Assembly: GCA_965227445.1 (NCBI GenBank)
Contig: OZ245751.1
Span: 2,170,001-2,234,000 of the forward strand
DNA: 64,000 bases
Source: DT-110 sp030148525
Lineage (GTDB): Bacteria; Bacteroidota; Bacteroidia; Chitinophagales; Saprospiraceae
Direction of reading: 5' to 3'
Notes under the pieces: model-generated
Databases searched by the model: none
What the model saw: only the letters and a program-made list of their open reading frames with translations
Told to the model about the DNA's origin: nothing
Made by a program: the position numbers and the translations under genes
Shown here: one piece after another, positions 34,765 through 43,371 of the stretch
Position numbering within the stretch: position 1 is the first letter of the stretch
Layout of the letters: the number at the start of each line of letters is the position of its first letter

Positions 34765-36425
34765 AAAAACCATTTTTACAGCTCGAACGGGTACACATTG
34801 CCTTTGGAGAACGGGAGGTGGTTCACGACCTGTCCTTTGACCTGTTTCCGGGTGAACGCCTGGGAATTGTAGGCGAGTCGGGTTCGGGTAAGAGTGTAAC
34901 TGCTCTCTCGATCATGGGGCTGCTTCCTCCGGGAGGACACATTGCCGGCGGACGCATTCAGCTTGCCACCGATTCCGACGGCCTCAAGCCCATTCACGAT
35001 TGGTCATCACGCCAGTACCAGAAAATCCGGGGTACACGCATCGGTATGATCTTTCAGGAACCAATGCATACCCTGAATCCGGTGATCCGTTGCGGTCCAC
35101 AAATCATGGAAGCCATCCGCCAGGAACCTGGTGTCAGTAAAGCGGAGGCCAAAGAAAAAACCTTTCACTGGATGGAACGGGTGGGCCTGACGGACCTCGA
35201 TCGCATGTACCGCTCCTTTCCCCATCTATTATCGGGCGGCCAAAAACAACGGCTGATGATCGCCATGGCCCTTTGCCGCGATCCCGAACTACTCATCGCC
35301 GATGAGCCTACTACGGCGTTAGATTTGCATATCCAGCGTCAGATCATTGATCTGATTTTGGCCCTAAGCGAGGATATGGGCTTGTCCGTACTCTTCATTA
35401 GTCACGATCTGGGGGTCGTCCGCAAAGTGACCCACCGGATAGTGGTTATGGAAAAGGGGTATGCGGTGGAAACGGGGACTACCGAATCGCTCTTCAATGC
35501 ACCGCAGCATCCTTACACACGAGGCTTACTTGCCTGCCGTCCGCCCATCGACCGTCGACTCTACCGATTACCTACTATTCGCGATTTTGCGGATGGCGGT
35601 TCGGCGCCAACCCGGGAGGACGTGGTGAAACCGGCCGCCGGGCAATCGCCCATCTTGTCTCTGCAAAATGTGTCGGTTCATTTTCAATCGGGTGGTTCCT
35701 GGTTCTCCAAAGCCAAACGGGAGATCAGGGCGGTAGACGAAGTTAGTGGTGACGTTTACCGCGGCCAAACCCTGGGGTTGGTCGGGGAGTCGGGGAGTGG
35801 AAAAACGACCCTGGGACGAACCATTGTGGGCCTGCAGGCGCCCACCGCCGGACGAATTAGGTTCGATGGTATCCCATTGGCCGGTAGCGATCGGCGAGAT
35901 ACTTTTTTGCGAAAGCGCATTCAAATGATATTCCAGGATCCGTATTCGGCCCTAAATCCGCGCATGACGATAGGCAAAGCCATTACGGAGCCGCTGAAAT
36001 GGCATTTTCCCGAGTGGACAGATAGCCGGTATCAGGAGCGGATGGTCGAGCTTTTAGAGCAGGTAGGTTTGGAAGCTGATCACCAGTATCGCTTCCCGCA
36101 GGCATTTTCGGGGGGACAGCGGCAGCGTATCTGTATCGCCCGCGCTCTGGCTCCGGAGCCCGACCTGCTGGTATGTGACGAAAGCGTGTCGGCCCTCGAT
36201 GTTTCGGTGCAGGCGCAAGTACTGAATGTGCTGAAAGAACTACAGGATAGGTATCAATTGACCTACGTATTCATTTCCCACGATATGTCGGTTATTCGCT
36301 TTATGGCGGATCAGATTATGGTGCTGAAGGATGGCCAAGTGCAGGAATCGGGTCCGGCCGATCAGGTTTTTAGTCAACCCCAATCATCGTATACCCAATC
36401 TTTACTGGATTCGGTGCTGCTCTAA
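34761..36425 (+). CDS. fused dipeptide/oligopeptide ABC transporter ATPase (DppD-DppF type)
   Basis: 554 residues, two full ABC ATPase domains on one chain. The first has Walker A GESGSGKSV (about 38-46), a Q-loop (FQEPMHTLNP), signature LLSGGQKQRL and DEPTTALD. The second has GESGSGKTTLGR (about 343), DPYSALNPRMT, FSGGQRQRICIARAL and DESVSALDVSVQ. Both carry the oligopeptide C-terminal stretch (HPYTRGLLACRP in the first, SSYTQSLLDSVL in the second). It should energise import of peptides or similar solutes; no permease or binding protein is nearby. Coupled to the exonuclease gene by a 4-bp overlap. Confidence 0.93.
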   Translation: MKKPFLQLERVHIAFGEREVVHDLSFDLFPGERLGIVGESGSGKSVTALSIMGLLPPGGHIAGGRIQLATDSDGLKPIHDWSSRQYQKIRGTRIGMIFQEPMHTLNPVIRCGPQIMEAIRQEPGVSKAEAKEKTFHWMERVGLTDLDRMYRSFPHLLSGGQKQRLMIAMALCRDPELLIADEPTTALDLHIQRQIIDLILALSEDMGLSVLFISHDLGVVRKVTHRIVVMEKGYAVETGTTESLFNAPQHPYTRGLLACRPPIDRRLYRLPTIRDFADGGSAPTREDVVKPAAGQSPILSLQNVSVHFQSGGSWFSKAKREIRAVDEVSGDVYRGQTLGLVGESGSGKTTLGRTIVGLQAPTAGRIRFDGIPLAGSDRRDTFLRKRIQMIFQDPYSALNPRMTIGKAITEPLKWHFPEWTDSRYQERMVELLEQVGLEADHQYRFPQAFSGGQRQRICIARALAPEPDLLVCDESVSALDVSVQAQVLNVLKELQDRYQLTYVFISHDMSVIRFMADQIMVLKDGQVQESGPADQVFSQPQSSYTQSLLDSVLL

Positions 36426-36475
36426 TCAAACGTGAAGTTGGGCAAACACTTATCTGAAACGCGATGATAGTGACC

Positions 36476-36600
36476 TCCCGGTATAGAGTAGTAGGTATAA
36501 GGTTTAAAGCGCGTCCTACTATCCTCTACCAAATACAAAGTGCGTTTGTACCATGGAGTCCTTTACCGACCTGCACCCCAACAAACGCACTTTTTTTAGT
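36476..36600 (-). repeat. dispersed intergenic repeat, copy 2 (inverted), with terminator
   Basis: Read on the minus strand it matches 22845-22990: ACAAACGCACTTTGTATTTGGTAGAGG, TAGTAGG, TTATACCTACTACTC, CGGGAG. Its left part on the minus strand forms the hairpin listed separately. No gene lies in 36426-36783. Confidence 0.7.
36537..36597 (+). terminator. terminator of the ABC ATPase gene
   Basis: AAAGTGCGTTTGT (36537-36549) pairs with ACAAACGCACTTT (36581-36593), 13 bp, followed by a T-run (TTTTTTT). The loop is long (31 bases). It is part of the dispersed repeat. Confidence 0.6.
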
Positions 36601-36783
36601 GCTTTCGCAAAAAAAGTGGGTAAATCTGCAACCGTTTTGATTTTCAACCCGTCTTTCCTGTACAAATGTCCGGCTTTTAGTCGATTAAATACCCCAATCG
36701 GTATATAGAGGCAGCACGGCATCACTAAAATCCGTACTTTTACAGCGTTTCGTCGCTCTCACTCTGAAAACCTATTTGCACAC

Positions 36784-37005
36784 ATGAAACGTCAAAGACT
36801 CTTACTACTTACTTTTGTAGTTATGCTCATCGGGAGCATCGGGTCTTTTGTGTTCTTGAACTCCGTTGAAACGGGGATCTCAACTCATGAGGCTGAACCT
36901 ACCGAACAAATGCCACTGAACGAAAAAGAGACCATCGTTCTGCCCGATGTGCAGTTTATTCAGCGCATTTTTGAAAGCGGGGAACACCTGCTGCGGGCGT
37001 TCTAA
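36784..37005 (+). CDS. small signal-anchored protein, unknown
   Basis: 73 residues: a basic start (MKRQRLLLL), one hydrophobic segment of about 20 residues (LLLLTFVVMLIGSIGSFVFL), then a short acidic region and IQRIFESGEHLLRAF. It is either exported or a single-pass membrane protein facing the periplasm. No family recognised. It is convergent with the MBL-fold gene and overlaps its end by 4 bp. Confidence 0.5.
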   Translation: MKRQRLLLLTFVVMLIGSIGSFVFLNSVETGISTHEAEPTEQMPLNEKETIVLPDVQFIQRIFESGEHLLRAF

Positions 37006-37011
37006 GAACGC
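36997..37011. terminator. palindrome over two convergent stop codons
   Basis: GCGTTCTAAGAACGC is a 15-bp palindrome with one central base. It covers the stop of the small protein gene and of the MBL gene. It could work as a short bidirectional terminator, but lacks a T-run. Confidence 0.4.
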
Positions 37012-37883
37012 TCTGATTTTTTCTTCCAGTACCGCAGCAAACCCGCTACGGACATCCAGGGCGGATTAGCTGCATCGTACTGGCGAAGACCTTCCTGATC
37101 GAGTCCGTGATCAACTAATTCCTTCCGCACATACTGTTCAAAATCCGGTGCTATCTCCGTCACTGAATCTCCTGCTTCAAATCGGGGTTTCATCCAATTA
37201 GCCCAATCCAGTAATCGCTTTTCCAATGCATCCAGATGTGTTTCTACATCCGTGATTTCTCCGTAGTGGGTTAAATACAGACTCGTCGGGCTTGCTTCCC
37301 GCAGCACCTGAATAGATCGTTGCCAATCTTCCACCTGTATGTCAGGAGGCGGGCAGGGAGGAACTACAATACCGTTGCCGATCCGTACGCCTGCCACATC
37401 ACCGGTGAAGATCACATCTTCCCATTGCCAGGCAATATGGTGTACTGCATGGCCGGGACTGTGCAGAGCCCGGATGCCAGGTAATACCTCGGTGCCGTCG
37501 TTCACAGTACGCAACTGTTTAGTCGCAATGGGTTCCATCGTTCCCCAGAGTTGATCCATCATATCCTGATAAATGCGCTTGGCAGAGGCGAGCAACTTTT
37601 CGGGCTGCGCCAAATGGCGCTCACCAAGGGGATGTACAAAAATGGGAACCCCTTTTTGGGCGAAAGCCCAGGCCGAACCCGCATGGTCCAAATGAATATG
37701 GGTAAGTAGTACCGCCTGCAGACTTTCCGGAGCTATGCCGATCTTTTGCAGACCCTGTTCCAGCGCCGGATAGGTAGAGTAGGGGCCCGTCTCGATCAAA
37801 ACGGGACCATCCGGGTGCTCTAATACGTATGCGGCAATTGTCTGGGGAGTATCGAGAAAACCGAGGTCGATGGTGTGGATCAT
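37002..37883 (-). CDS. metallo-beta-lactamase-fold hydrolase
   Basis: 293 residues. The zinc-binding HxHxDH motif is THIHLDHAG (His62, His64, Asp66, His67), with later ligands in SPGHAVHH and FTGDVAG. Lengths and the DIETGPYSTYPALEQGL start are those of the general MBL hydrolase group, such as glyoxalase II-like or lactonase-like enzymes. No signal peptide; cytoplasmic. Substrate unknown. Convergent with the small protein gene. Confidence 0.9.
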   Translation of the reverse strand: MIHTIDLGFLDTPQTIAAYVLEHPDGPVLIETGPYSTYPALEQGLQKIGIAPESLQAVLLTHIHLDHAGSAWAFAQKGVPIFVHPLGERHLAQPEKLLASAKRIYQDMMDQLWGTMEPIATKQLRTVNDGTEVLPGIRALHSPGHAVHHIAWQWEDVIFTGDVAGVRIGNGIVVPPCPPPDIQVEDWQRSIQVLREASPTSLYLTHYGEITDVETHLDALEKRLLDWANWMKPRFEAGDSVTEIAPDFEQYVRKELVDHGLDQEGLRQYDAANPPWMSVAGLLRYWKKKSERS

Positions 37884-37894
37884 GGGTAGTTTTT

Positions 37895-38230
37895 AATGAA
37901 TAATTTTTAACTTTTAATTTTCCGCTTTCAAAATCAGTCGGCAGTTATCAATGCTAAATGCTAAATGCTCAATTTGGATTTTTTTATCGGCATTCGCCAA
38001 AAGGCGATTTGTCAGTTCTCAGTTTGCAGTCTTTAATCTAAAGTCTTAAGCTACCTTTTTCACGCGGTGGGCGCAATGGATCGCTATGGTTCGCAGAGGA
38101 ATGATGGCATTAGATTCGCACAGTAGCCCGATGCACTACGCTCCCCGCTCTCTGCCCGCCGAAGGCCGTACGGACGAAGGAGGGCTAAGCTCTACGCAAA
38201 AAAATAGCAAAGACGCAGCAGTTAAATAAA
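37895..38230. repeat. repeat-rich spacer with the TTCGCCAAAAGGCGA module
   Basis: AGTTTTTAATGAATAATTTTTAACTTTTAAT at the left (AT-type repeat), then TGCTAAATGCTCAATTTGGATT, GGCATTCGCCAAAAGGCGATTTGTCAGTTC (37956-38024), the module also seen at 40.6, 40.7, 43.15, 43.27 and 17.34 kb. CCCGCCGAAGGCCGTACGGACGAAGG at 38157-38182 matches the block at 30031-30057. No gene. Confidence 0.65.
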
Positions 38231-38231
38231 A

Positions 38232-38785
38232 CCGATGCACCCCAGCTTGGGCAAGTCCCTTCTGTCCCTTCGTTCTCTACGGTCACTTAAGTCTCTCCCG
38301 GTCTCTACGCACTATGCTCTATGCTTTACGCACTCAAGAGCAGAGAAGCAGCAATCAAGTACCACCGATGCACCCCAGCTTGGGCAAATCCCTTCTGTCC
38401 CTTCGTTCTCTACGGTCACTTAAGTCTCTCCCGGTCTCTACGCACTATGCTCTATGCTTTACGCACTCAAAAGCAGAGAAGTAGCAGTCAAGTACAACCG
38501 ATGCACCCCAGCTTGGGCAAATCCCTTCTGTCCCTTCGTTCTCTACGGTCACTTAAGTCTCTCCCGGTCTCTACGCACTATGCTCTATGCTTTACGCACT
38601 CAAGAGCAGAGAAGCAGCAATCAAGTACCACCGATGCACCCCAGCGCTGGCAAGTCCCTTCGTTCTCTACGGTCACTTAAGTCTCTCCCGGTCTCTACGC
38701 ACTATGCTCTATGCTTTACGCACTCAAGAGCAGAGAAGCAGCAATCAAGTACCACCGATGCACCCCAGCGCTGGCAAATCCCCAA
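38232..38785 (+). repeat. 133-bp tandem repeat, four copies and a partial fifth
   Basis: The word CCGATGCACCCCAGC starts at 38232, 38365, 38498, 38631 and 38755: three steps of 133 bp and one of 124 bp (a 9-bp loss). Units contain CTTCGTTCTCTACGGTCACTTAAG, CTCCCGGTCTCTACGC and ACTATGCTCTATGCTTTACGC (each given as part of a longer unit). Frames inside are open by chance because 133 is not a multiple of three and all three frames repeat. Not coding and not a CRISPR array (unit far too long, no spacers). Confidence 0.93.
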
Positions 38786-38798
38786 TTCTCCCTCTCTC

Positions 38799-40499
38799 CT
38801 AATACCCCGCTGCCATGCCGTCCTTGCGGCTTTCGGAGGCGCCGTAGTATACGCCATTTTCGGCATCGTACATGATGGCCTGGTAGCCGCCGTAGATGCC
38901 ATTGGAGTACTCGACGGTGTGGCCGAGGCGCATCAATCCACGAATAGTTTCGAAGGAGAACCCACTCTCCAAACTAATGGATCCGGGGCTATTGGTACGG
39001 TAACCAGTGGGTGAACTGGAACCGCCATGACTGATCCGGGGTGCATCACCGGCCTGTTGCAGATTCATGCCGAAGTCAATCATATTGATGAGGATCTCCG
39101 AGTGGCCCTGGGGCTGAAAATCGCCACCCATTACTCCGAAAGACATAAAGGGCTGACCGTCTTTGGTGACGAAAGCGGGAATGATGGTGTGGAAGGGACG
39201 CTTGCCCGGTTCGTAGGTGTTATTTTGTCCTTCCGTGAGGGAGAAAAGTTCTCCGCGATCCTGTAGCATGAAACCCAACTCCGGTGGCACCATTCCGGAA
39301 CCCATACCCCGGTAGTTGGACTGGATCAGGGAGATCATATTCCCGTATTGATCGGCTACTGTAAGGTAAATGGTTTCTCCGGCACTGATCTGACCGGCTT
39401 CGTAGACACCTGCCTTATAGGGATTGATCTGAGCAGCGCGCTGTTTACCGTATTCTTTGGAGATGAGCTGTTCGACCGGCACATTGGCAAAGTCCATGTC
39501 CGCGTAGTATTTAGCCCGGTCTTCGAATGCAAGTTTTTTGGCTTCCACAAAGGTATGGATGTATTCGGGGCTATCAAAGCCCATGCTGGCCAGGTCGTAT
39601 TGTTCCAGGATGTTGAGCATCTGGAGTGCGGCAATTCCCTGTCCATTGGGGGGTAATTCCCACACATCATACCCACGGTAATTGGTGGATACCGGGTCGA
39701 CCCATTCGGAGCGATGGCTGGCCAAATCTTCGTAGGAAAGAAATCCGCCCTGCTTCTGAATGAAGTTGGCAATGGTGCGTGCGATATCGCCTTTATAGAA
39801 CGCATCGCGCCCGCCCTCGGCGATGGTCCGGTAGGTGTTGGCGAGGTCAGGGTTTTTGAATATCTGTCCTTTGTCGTAGGGTTCCCCTTTATTGGTGTAG
39901 GTTTCGGCCACATTTGGGAATCCCCGGCTCAGGAAATTGGGAATCGCTGCGTGCATGTAATAAGAAATCAGCTCGCTAACCGGAAAACCTTCCTCGGCGT
40001 AGCTGATGGCGGGTGCCAACACCTCGTCCATGTCCAGTTTGCCAAATTTACCGTGTAGTTCAAACCATCCGTCTACCGCTCCGGGCACACTCACAGGCAG
40101 GGGACCATAGGCGGGAATCTTAGACATTCCGTTCTCCCTGAAGTAGGAGAGGGTCAGGTTTTTGGGCGAACGCCCGCTGGCATTTAGTCCATACAATTGC
40201 TCCGTTTCTGCATCCCATACAATGGCAAAAAGATCTCCGCCAATACCGCAGCCGGTAGGTTCCATGAGGCCCAGCGTGGCGTTAGCGGCAATGGCAGCAT
40301 CAATGGCCGTGCCGCCTTTTTTGAGTATATCAATCGCCACCTGAGTGGCCAGTGGCTGCGAAGTGCAGGCCATCCCGTTTTTAGCTATCACTTCCGAACG
40401 GGTGACGTGAACGGCTCCCGATATGCGGTCCTGAGCCAGCAGCGATGTGTGTAATCCGATAAATACCAGGCATAGAAACAGGCTATACTTCCAGGTCAT
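38799..40499 (-). CDS. ggt: gamma-glutamyltransferase
   Basis: 566 residues, full length for the family, with a signal peptide (LVFIGLHTSLLAQ) that places it in the periplasm. The enzyme cleaves itself before a Thr to give large and small subunits; the matching block is AGETIYLTVADQYGN with the Thr of ETIY as predicted new N-terminus. Other signatures: GCGIGGDLFAIVWD, PVSVPGAVDGWFELH, GKRPFHTIIPAF, FGVMGGDFQPQGH. It hydrolyses or transfers the gamma-glutamyl group of glutathione. Its start lies about 50 bp from the upstream repeats; no operon partner. Confidence 0.95.
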   Translation of the reverse strand: MTWKYSLFLCLVFIGLHTSLLAQDRISGAVHVTRSEVIAKNGMACTSQPLATQVAIDILKKGGTAIDAAIAANATLGLMEPTGCGIGGDLFAIVWDAETEQLYGLNASGRSPKNLTLSYFRENGMSKIPAYGPLPVSVPGAVDGWFELHGKFGKLDMDEVLAPAISYAEEGFPVSELISYYMHAAIPNFLSRGFPNVAETYTNKGEPYDKGQIFKNPDLANTYRTIAEGGRDAFYKGDIARTIANFIQKQGGFLSYEDLASHRSEWVDPVSTNYRGYDVWELPPNGQGIAALQMLNILEQYDLASMGFDSPEYIHTFVEAKKLAFEDRAKYYADMDFANVPVEQLISKEYGKQRAAQINPYKAGVYEAGQISAGETIYLTVADQYGNMISLIQSNYRGMGSGMVPPELGFMLQDRGELFSLTEGQNNTYEPGKRPFHTIIPAFVTKDGQPFMSFGVMGGDFQPQGHSEILINMIDFGMNLQQAGDAPRISHGGSSSPTGYRTNSPGSISLESGFSFETIRGLMRLGHTVEYSNGIYGGYQAIMYDAENGVYYGASESRKDGMAAGY

Positions 40500-40544
40500 A
40501 GTTCTTGCTTTTTGTTAGATCGGAATATACGGAATTACGGTAGT

Positions 40545-40905
40545 TATGAATGCACAATGCTAAATGCTCAGTGCTCAGTGCTCAATTTGGAGTTTTTTAT
40601 TGGCTTTCGCCAAAAGGCGGTTTGTCAGTTCTCAGTCTTCAGTTGACAGCTTAAGCCCATCCGCTTCAGCGGAGGGAACTTTAGTAGGCAGTGCTCGGTG
40701 ATCAATGCTCAGTGCTCAATTTGGAGTTTTTTATTGGCTTTCGCCAAAAGGAGGTTTGTCATGTCTCAGTCGGCAGTTCTAAGTTTAAGCCCATCCGCTT
40801 CAGCGGTGGGAACTTCAGTCGGCCGTTTAAGCCCATCCGCTCATCAGGAATTAAAAATTAAGAACTAAAAATTTATAATTACATTTTACTCAGACGAAAT
40901 TTTCT
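40545..40905 (+). repeat. two tandem copies of a hairpin module plus GCTTCAGCGG hairpins
   Basis: The module TGCTCAATTTGGAG...GGCTTTCGCCAAAAGG(C/A)GGTTTGTCA occurs at 40570-40627 and again at 40711-40761, about 141 bp apart. AGCCCATCCGCTTCAGCGG follows each (40653-40671, 40790-40808, partly 40829-40840). Then the AT-type repeat (40850-40885). It fills the whole gap between the ggt start and the kinase end; no gene. Confidence 0.75.
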
Positions 40906-40918
40906 TGCCTTTAAAAAA

Positions 40919-41803
40919 CTAAAATGATGTGGGGACTTTAAGCTGTACCTTTTCGGGACAAATTTCCACCGTTACCTTCCGGGTTGAGCCCATGAGTTCG
41001 CCATCGATCTGCATATCCAGGGGGGCATCGGTATAGAGTTGTATCTTTTTTTGCGAAAGCACCTTTACATAAGCGGACCGTTTGATACGGCCGAGGTAGG
41101 AGAGGAGTCCCAGGTAAATGAAATACCAGCGTGGCCAGGGTCGAAAGAGTATGACCTCAAACCGTCCGTCGTCGAGTTGGCCATCGGGGTTGATGATGGC
41201 GCCGGTGCCATACTTACGGGCGTTGGCGATGACGGCCATGACCACCTTCTTTTCTTTCCAGGTGCCATCCTCCTGATAGCGCATCTTGGCGACAGGCCGG
41301 TCGCGGATCACCTTCAAAAAGCCCTTGGCGTACCCGATCTTACCGCGTTGGTCCATCTCTTCAAACTGCTGGATTAAACGCGCATTGTAGCCGACATCAG
41401 CCAGGTGAAAACTGTAGTGTGACTGGTTGATCAGCAAGGAGTCCATGGCGATGGTTTTACCGTGAACCAGAACATCAATGCAATCATGCACGTTGTAGGG
41501 AAGATTTAACTCAGTTGCCAGCCCATTGGCTGAACCGAGGGGCAATATACCCAGGGAAATGTTCTGCCCCATGAGGGCCTGACCAACTATATTTACGGTT
41601 CCGTCACCACCACAGGCGAATACCAGTTCTGGCTTCTCTTGGGCAATTGCTTTCTGGATTCGCTGCAGGTCATTACCATCGCCTTTCGTCTCCTCTATAT
41701 GGTAAGGAAGGTCATTGCTCCGGCAGTAGTCCGAAATCCGGGGTTGGACAGGTTCTTGGTCGTCGGGTCCGGCGACTGGATTGAGGATAAACAGTAATTT
41801 CAT
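40919..41803 (-). CDS. diacylglycerol kinase-family lipid kinase
   Basis: 294 residues from the ATG at 41803; the frame is open to 42016, but the conserved family start is LLFILNPVAG. The catalytic core motif GGDGTVNIV (residues 65-69 for GGDGT) and LPLGSANGLATELNLP are both intact. C-terminal strands (YTDAPLDMQIDGELMG) match the DagK/YegS fold. It phosphorylates diacylglycerol or a related lipid to the phosphatidate form with ATP, in the cytoplasm at the membrane. It is divergent from a gene for an App1-type phosphatidate phosphatase, the reverse activity. Confidence 0.9.
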   Translation of the reverse strand: MKLLFILNPVAGPDDQEPVQPRISDYCRSNDLPYHIEETKGDGNDLQRIQKAIAQEKPELVFACGGDGTVNIVGQALMGQNISLGILPLGSANGLATELNLPYNVHDCIDVLVHGKTIAMDSLLINQSHYSFHLADVGYNARLIQQFEEMDQRGKIGYAKGFLKVIRDRPVAKMRYQEDGTWKEKKVVMAVIANARKYGTGAIINPDGQLDDGRFEVILFRPWPRWYFIYLGLLSYLGRIKRSAYVKVLSQKKIQLYTDAPLDMQIDGELMGSTRKVTVEICPEKVQLKVPTSF

Positions 41804-41859
41804 AATTATACAACCACCGGTTTGCGGCATTGTGCGGCATACGGGCTGAAAAACAGGAT

Positions 41860-42939
41860 ATGGCCTCCGTAGGAAAAACATTTTGGTTAGGTGTACGTCG
41901 ATCATTGGGACTGGGCACGCCGCCGGTCGTGCTGGCCTACCGGGGCTACGGTACCCGGCGGGAAGCCTATTTACAGGGGCACGTGCTCGACGATCGCCTG
42001 CTGCGCGAATCATCACCCCGCGACAGTTGGTGGCAAAATATCAGAGCCATGCTGAGCCGCTTTCTCAGTGTGACCATTCCCGACGCGGTAGTCCGCATCC
42101 GCTTGTTCGATCAGGAGGTGACCACCACAACGGATGAAGATGGTTGTTTTTCGGTGCAAATAACCTTTCCGGAACAGGTCACTCCCGGCTGGTATACTGC
42201 CTTTTATTCGGTCGAAAATCCCTTGAACGAAGGGCCCGATGAGCTGGTAACCCAGGAGGAAGTACTGATCGTAAGTAGTGATGTGAATTACGGCATAATT
42301 TCTGACGTAGATGATACCATCATTATCTCCCACGCCAGTCAAACTCTGCAAAAGTTGCGATTAATACTGACAAAAAATGCGAGTACCCGGTTGCCCTTTC
42401 CCGGAGTAGCGGCTCTGTATCAGCAATTTCAGGATAACTCGGTTGAGGGGGCGCCCAATCCGTTCTTTTTCATCAGCTCAAGCGAATGGAATTTGTACGA
42501 TTTTCTGGTGGAATTTTGCGCCATCCAGAACATACCAAAGGGCGTCTTTCTGCTCGACAACCTGAAAAAAGGCCTGCTGGACGTGGTGCGCTCCGGCGGA
42601 GGCACTCATAACCATAAACTGGAAAAGGCTCGCAGCCTGCTGAACCTATATCCAGATCTTTCCTTCGTTTTGTTCGGTGATTCGGGGCAACGCGATGCTG
42701 ATCTGTATGCAAGTTTAAGCCGCGAGTTCCCCGACCGCATCCTGGCCATCTACATCCGGCAGGTGTCCAACGGTCCTACCCGAGAAAATGTGATGCAACA
42801 TTTTCAGGACATACCGCTGTCAATGGACAGGATCTGCCTTACGGCAAGAACCGAAGAAGTGGCGCAACACGCGAGCAAACTCGGTTTGCTCAATGAGCAG
42901 GCAGTGCGCTTGGTCCGGGAAGCGGTGGAGGGAGATTAG
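41860..42939 (+). CDS. App1/DUF2183-family phosphatidate phosphatase
   Basis: 359 residues from the ATG at 41860; an in-frame ATG at 41830 adds ten residues and is less likely. The catalytic DxDxT of the App1 family is ISDVDDTIIIS (Asp149, Asp151, Thr153). The second block NPFFFISSSEWNLYDFLVEF and the acidic VLFGDSGQRDADLY (late Asp pair) are typical. The N-terminal half (40-140) resembles a beta domain. Family members dephosphorylate phosphatidate to diacylglycerol, so the divergent kinase gene would run the opposite reaction. No signal peptide. Confidence 0.9.
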   Translation: MASVGKTFWLGVRRSLGLGTPPVVLAYRGYGTRREAYLQGHVLDDRLLRESSPRDSWWQNIRAMLSRFLSVTIPDAVVRIRLFDQEVTTTTDEDGCFSVQITFPEQVTPGWYTAFYSVENPLNEGPDELVTQEEVLIVSSDVNYGIISDVDDTIIISHASQTLQKLRLILTKNASTRLPFPGVAALYQQFQDNSVEGAPNPFFFISSSEWNLYDFLVEFCAIQNIPKGVFLLDNLKKGLLDVVRSGGGTHNHKLEKARSLLNLYPDLSFVLFGDSGQRDADLYASLSREFPDRILAIYIRQVSNGPTRENVMQHFQDIPLSMDRICLTARTEEVAQHASKLGLLNEQAVRLVREAVEGD

Positions 42940-43371
42940 GGGATTAGGAGAACATAGGGACCGGGAGAGAAAGAAGGGACTGCAGCAACTGAAGGGATTC
43001 GCCCTGGCCGGTTTATCTCGTTTTGCTCGATTGCTGCGTCTCTGCTCTATTTTGCGTCGGGCGATGAGCGTAGTGCGTGGTGCGGGTTCCCACCGCTGAA
43101 TCGGATGGGCTTAAACGGCCGATTGGAACATGAGAACTGAACAAAGACGAATCGCCTTTTGGCGAGAGCCAAAAAAATAAATCTTAATTGAGCATTGAGC
43201 ATTGCCAACTGCCGACTGAAGTTCCCACCGCTGAAGCGGATGGGCTTAAACTGAGAACTAAACACCGACAAATTGCCTTTTGGCGAATGCCGATAAAAAA
43301 ATCCAAATTGAGCATTGAGCATTGAGCATTGAGCATTGAGCATTCAGCATTGAGAACTGGCAACTGCCCGA
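42940..43371. repeat. repeat-rich spacer with two hairpin modules
   Basis: Minus-orientation copies of the module lie at 43140-43206 (CGCCTTTTGGCGAGAGCC...TTGAGCATTGAGC) and 43262-43372 (TTGCCTTTTGGCGAATGCC...). The second one carries six heptamers of the TTGAGCA type in a row (43307-43352). CCCACCGCTGA(A/T)(G/T)CGGATGGGC occurs at 43090-43111 and 43226-43248. GGGACCGGGAGAGAAAGAAGGG near 42958 matches words in the 38.2-38.8 kb repeat. No gene. Confidence 0.7.

Noticed and set aside
38232..38785. CRISPR array
   Set aside because: Units of 133 bp directly joined, no spacers, no cas genes.
38235..39014. Overlapping open frames on the plus strand through the tandem repeat
   Set aside because: They exist because the 133-bp unit repeats without stops in several frames; the same peptide appears shifted, and the last one runs into the antisense of ggt.
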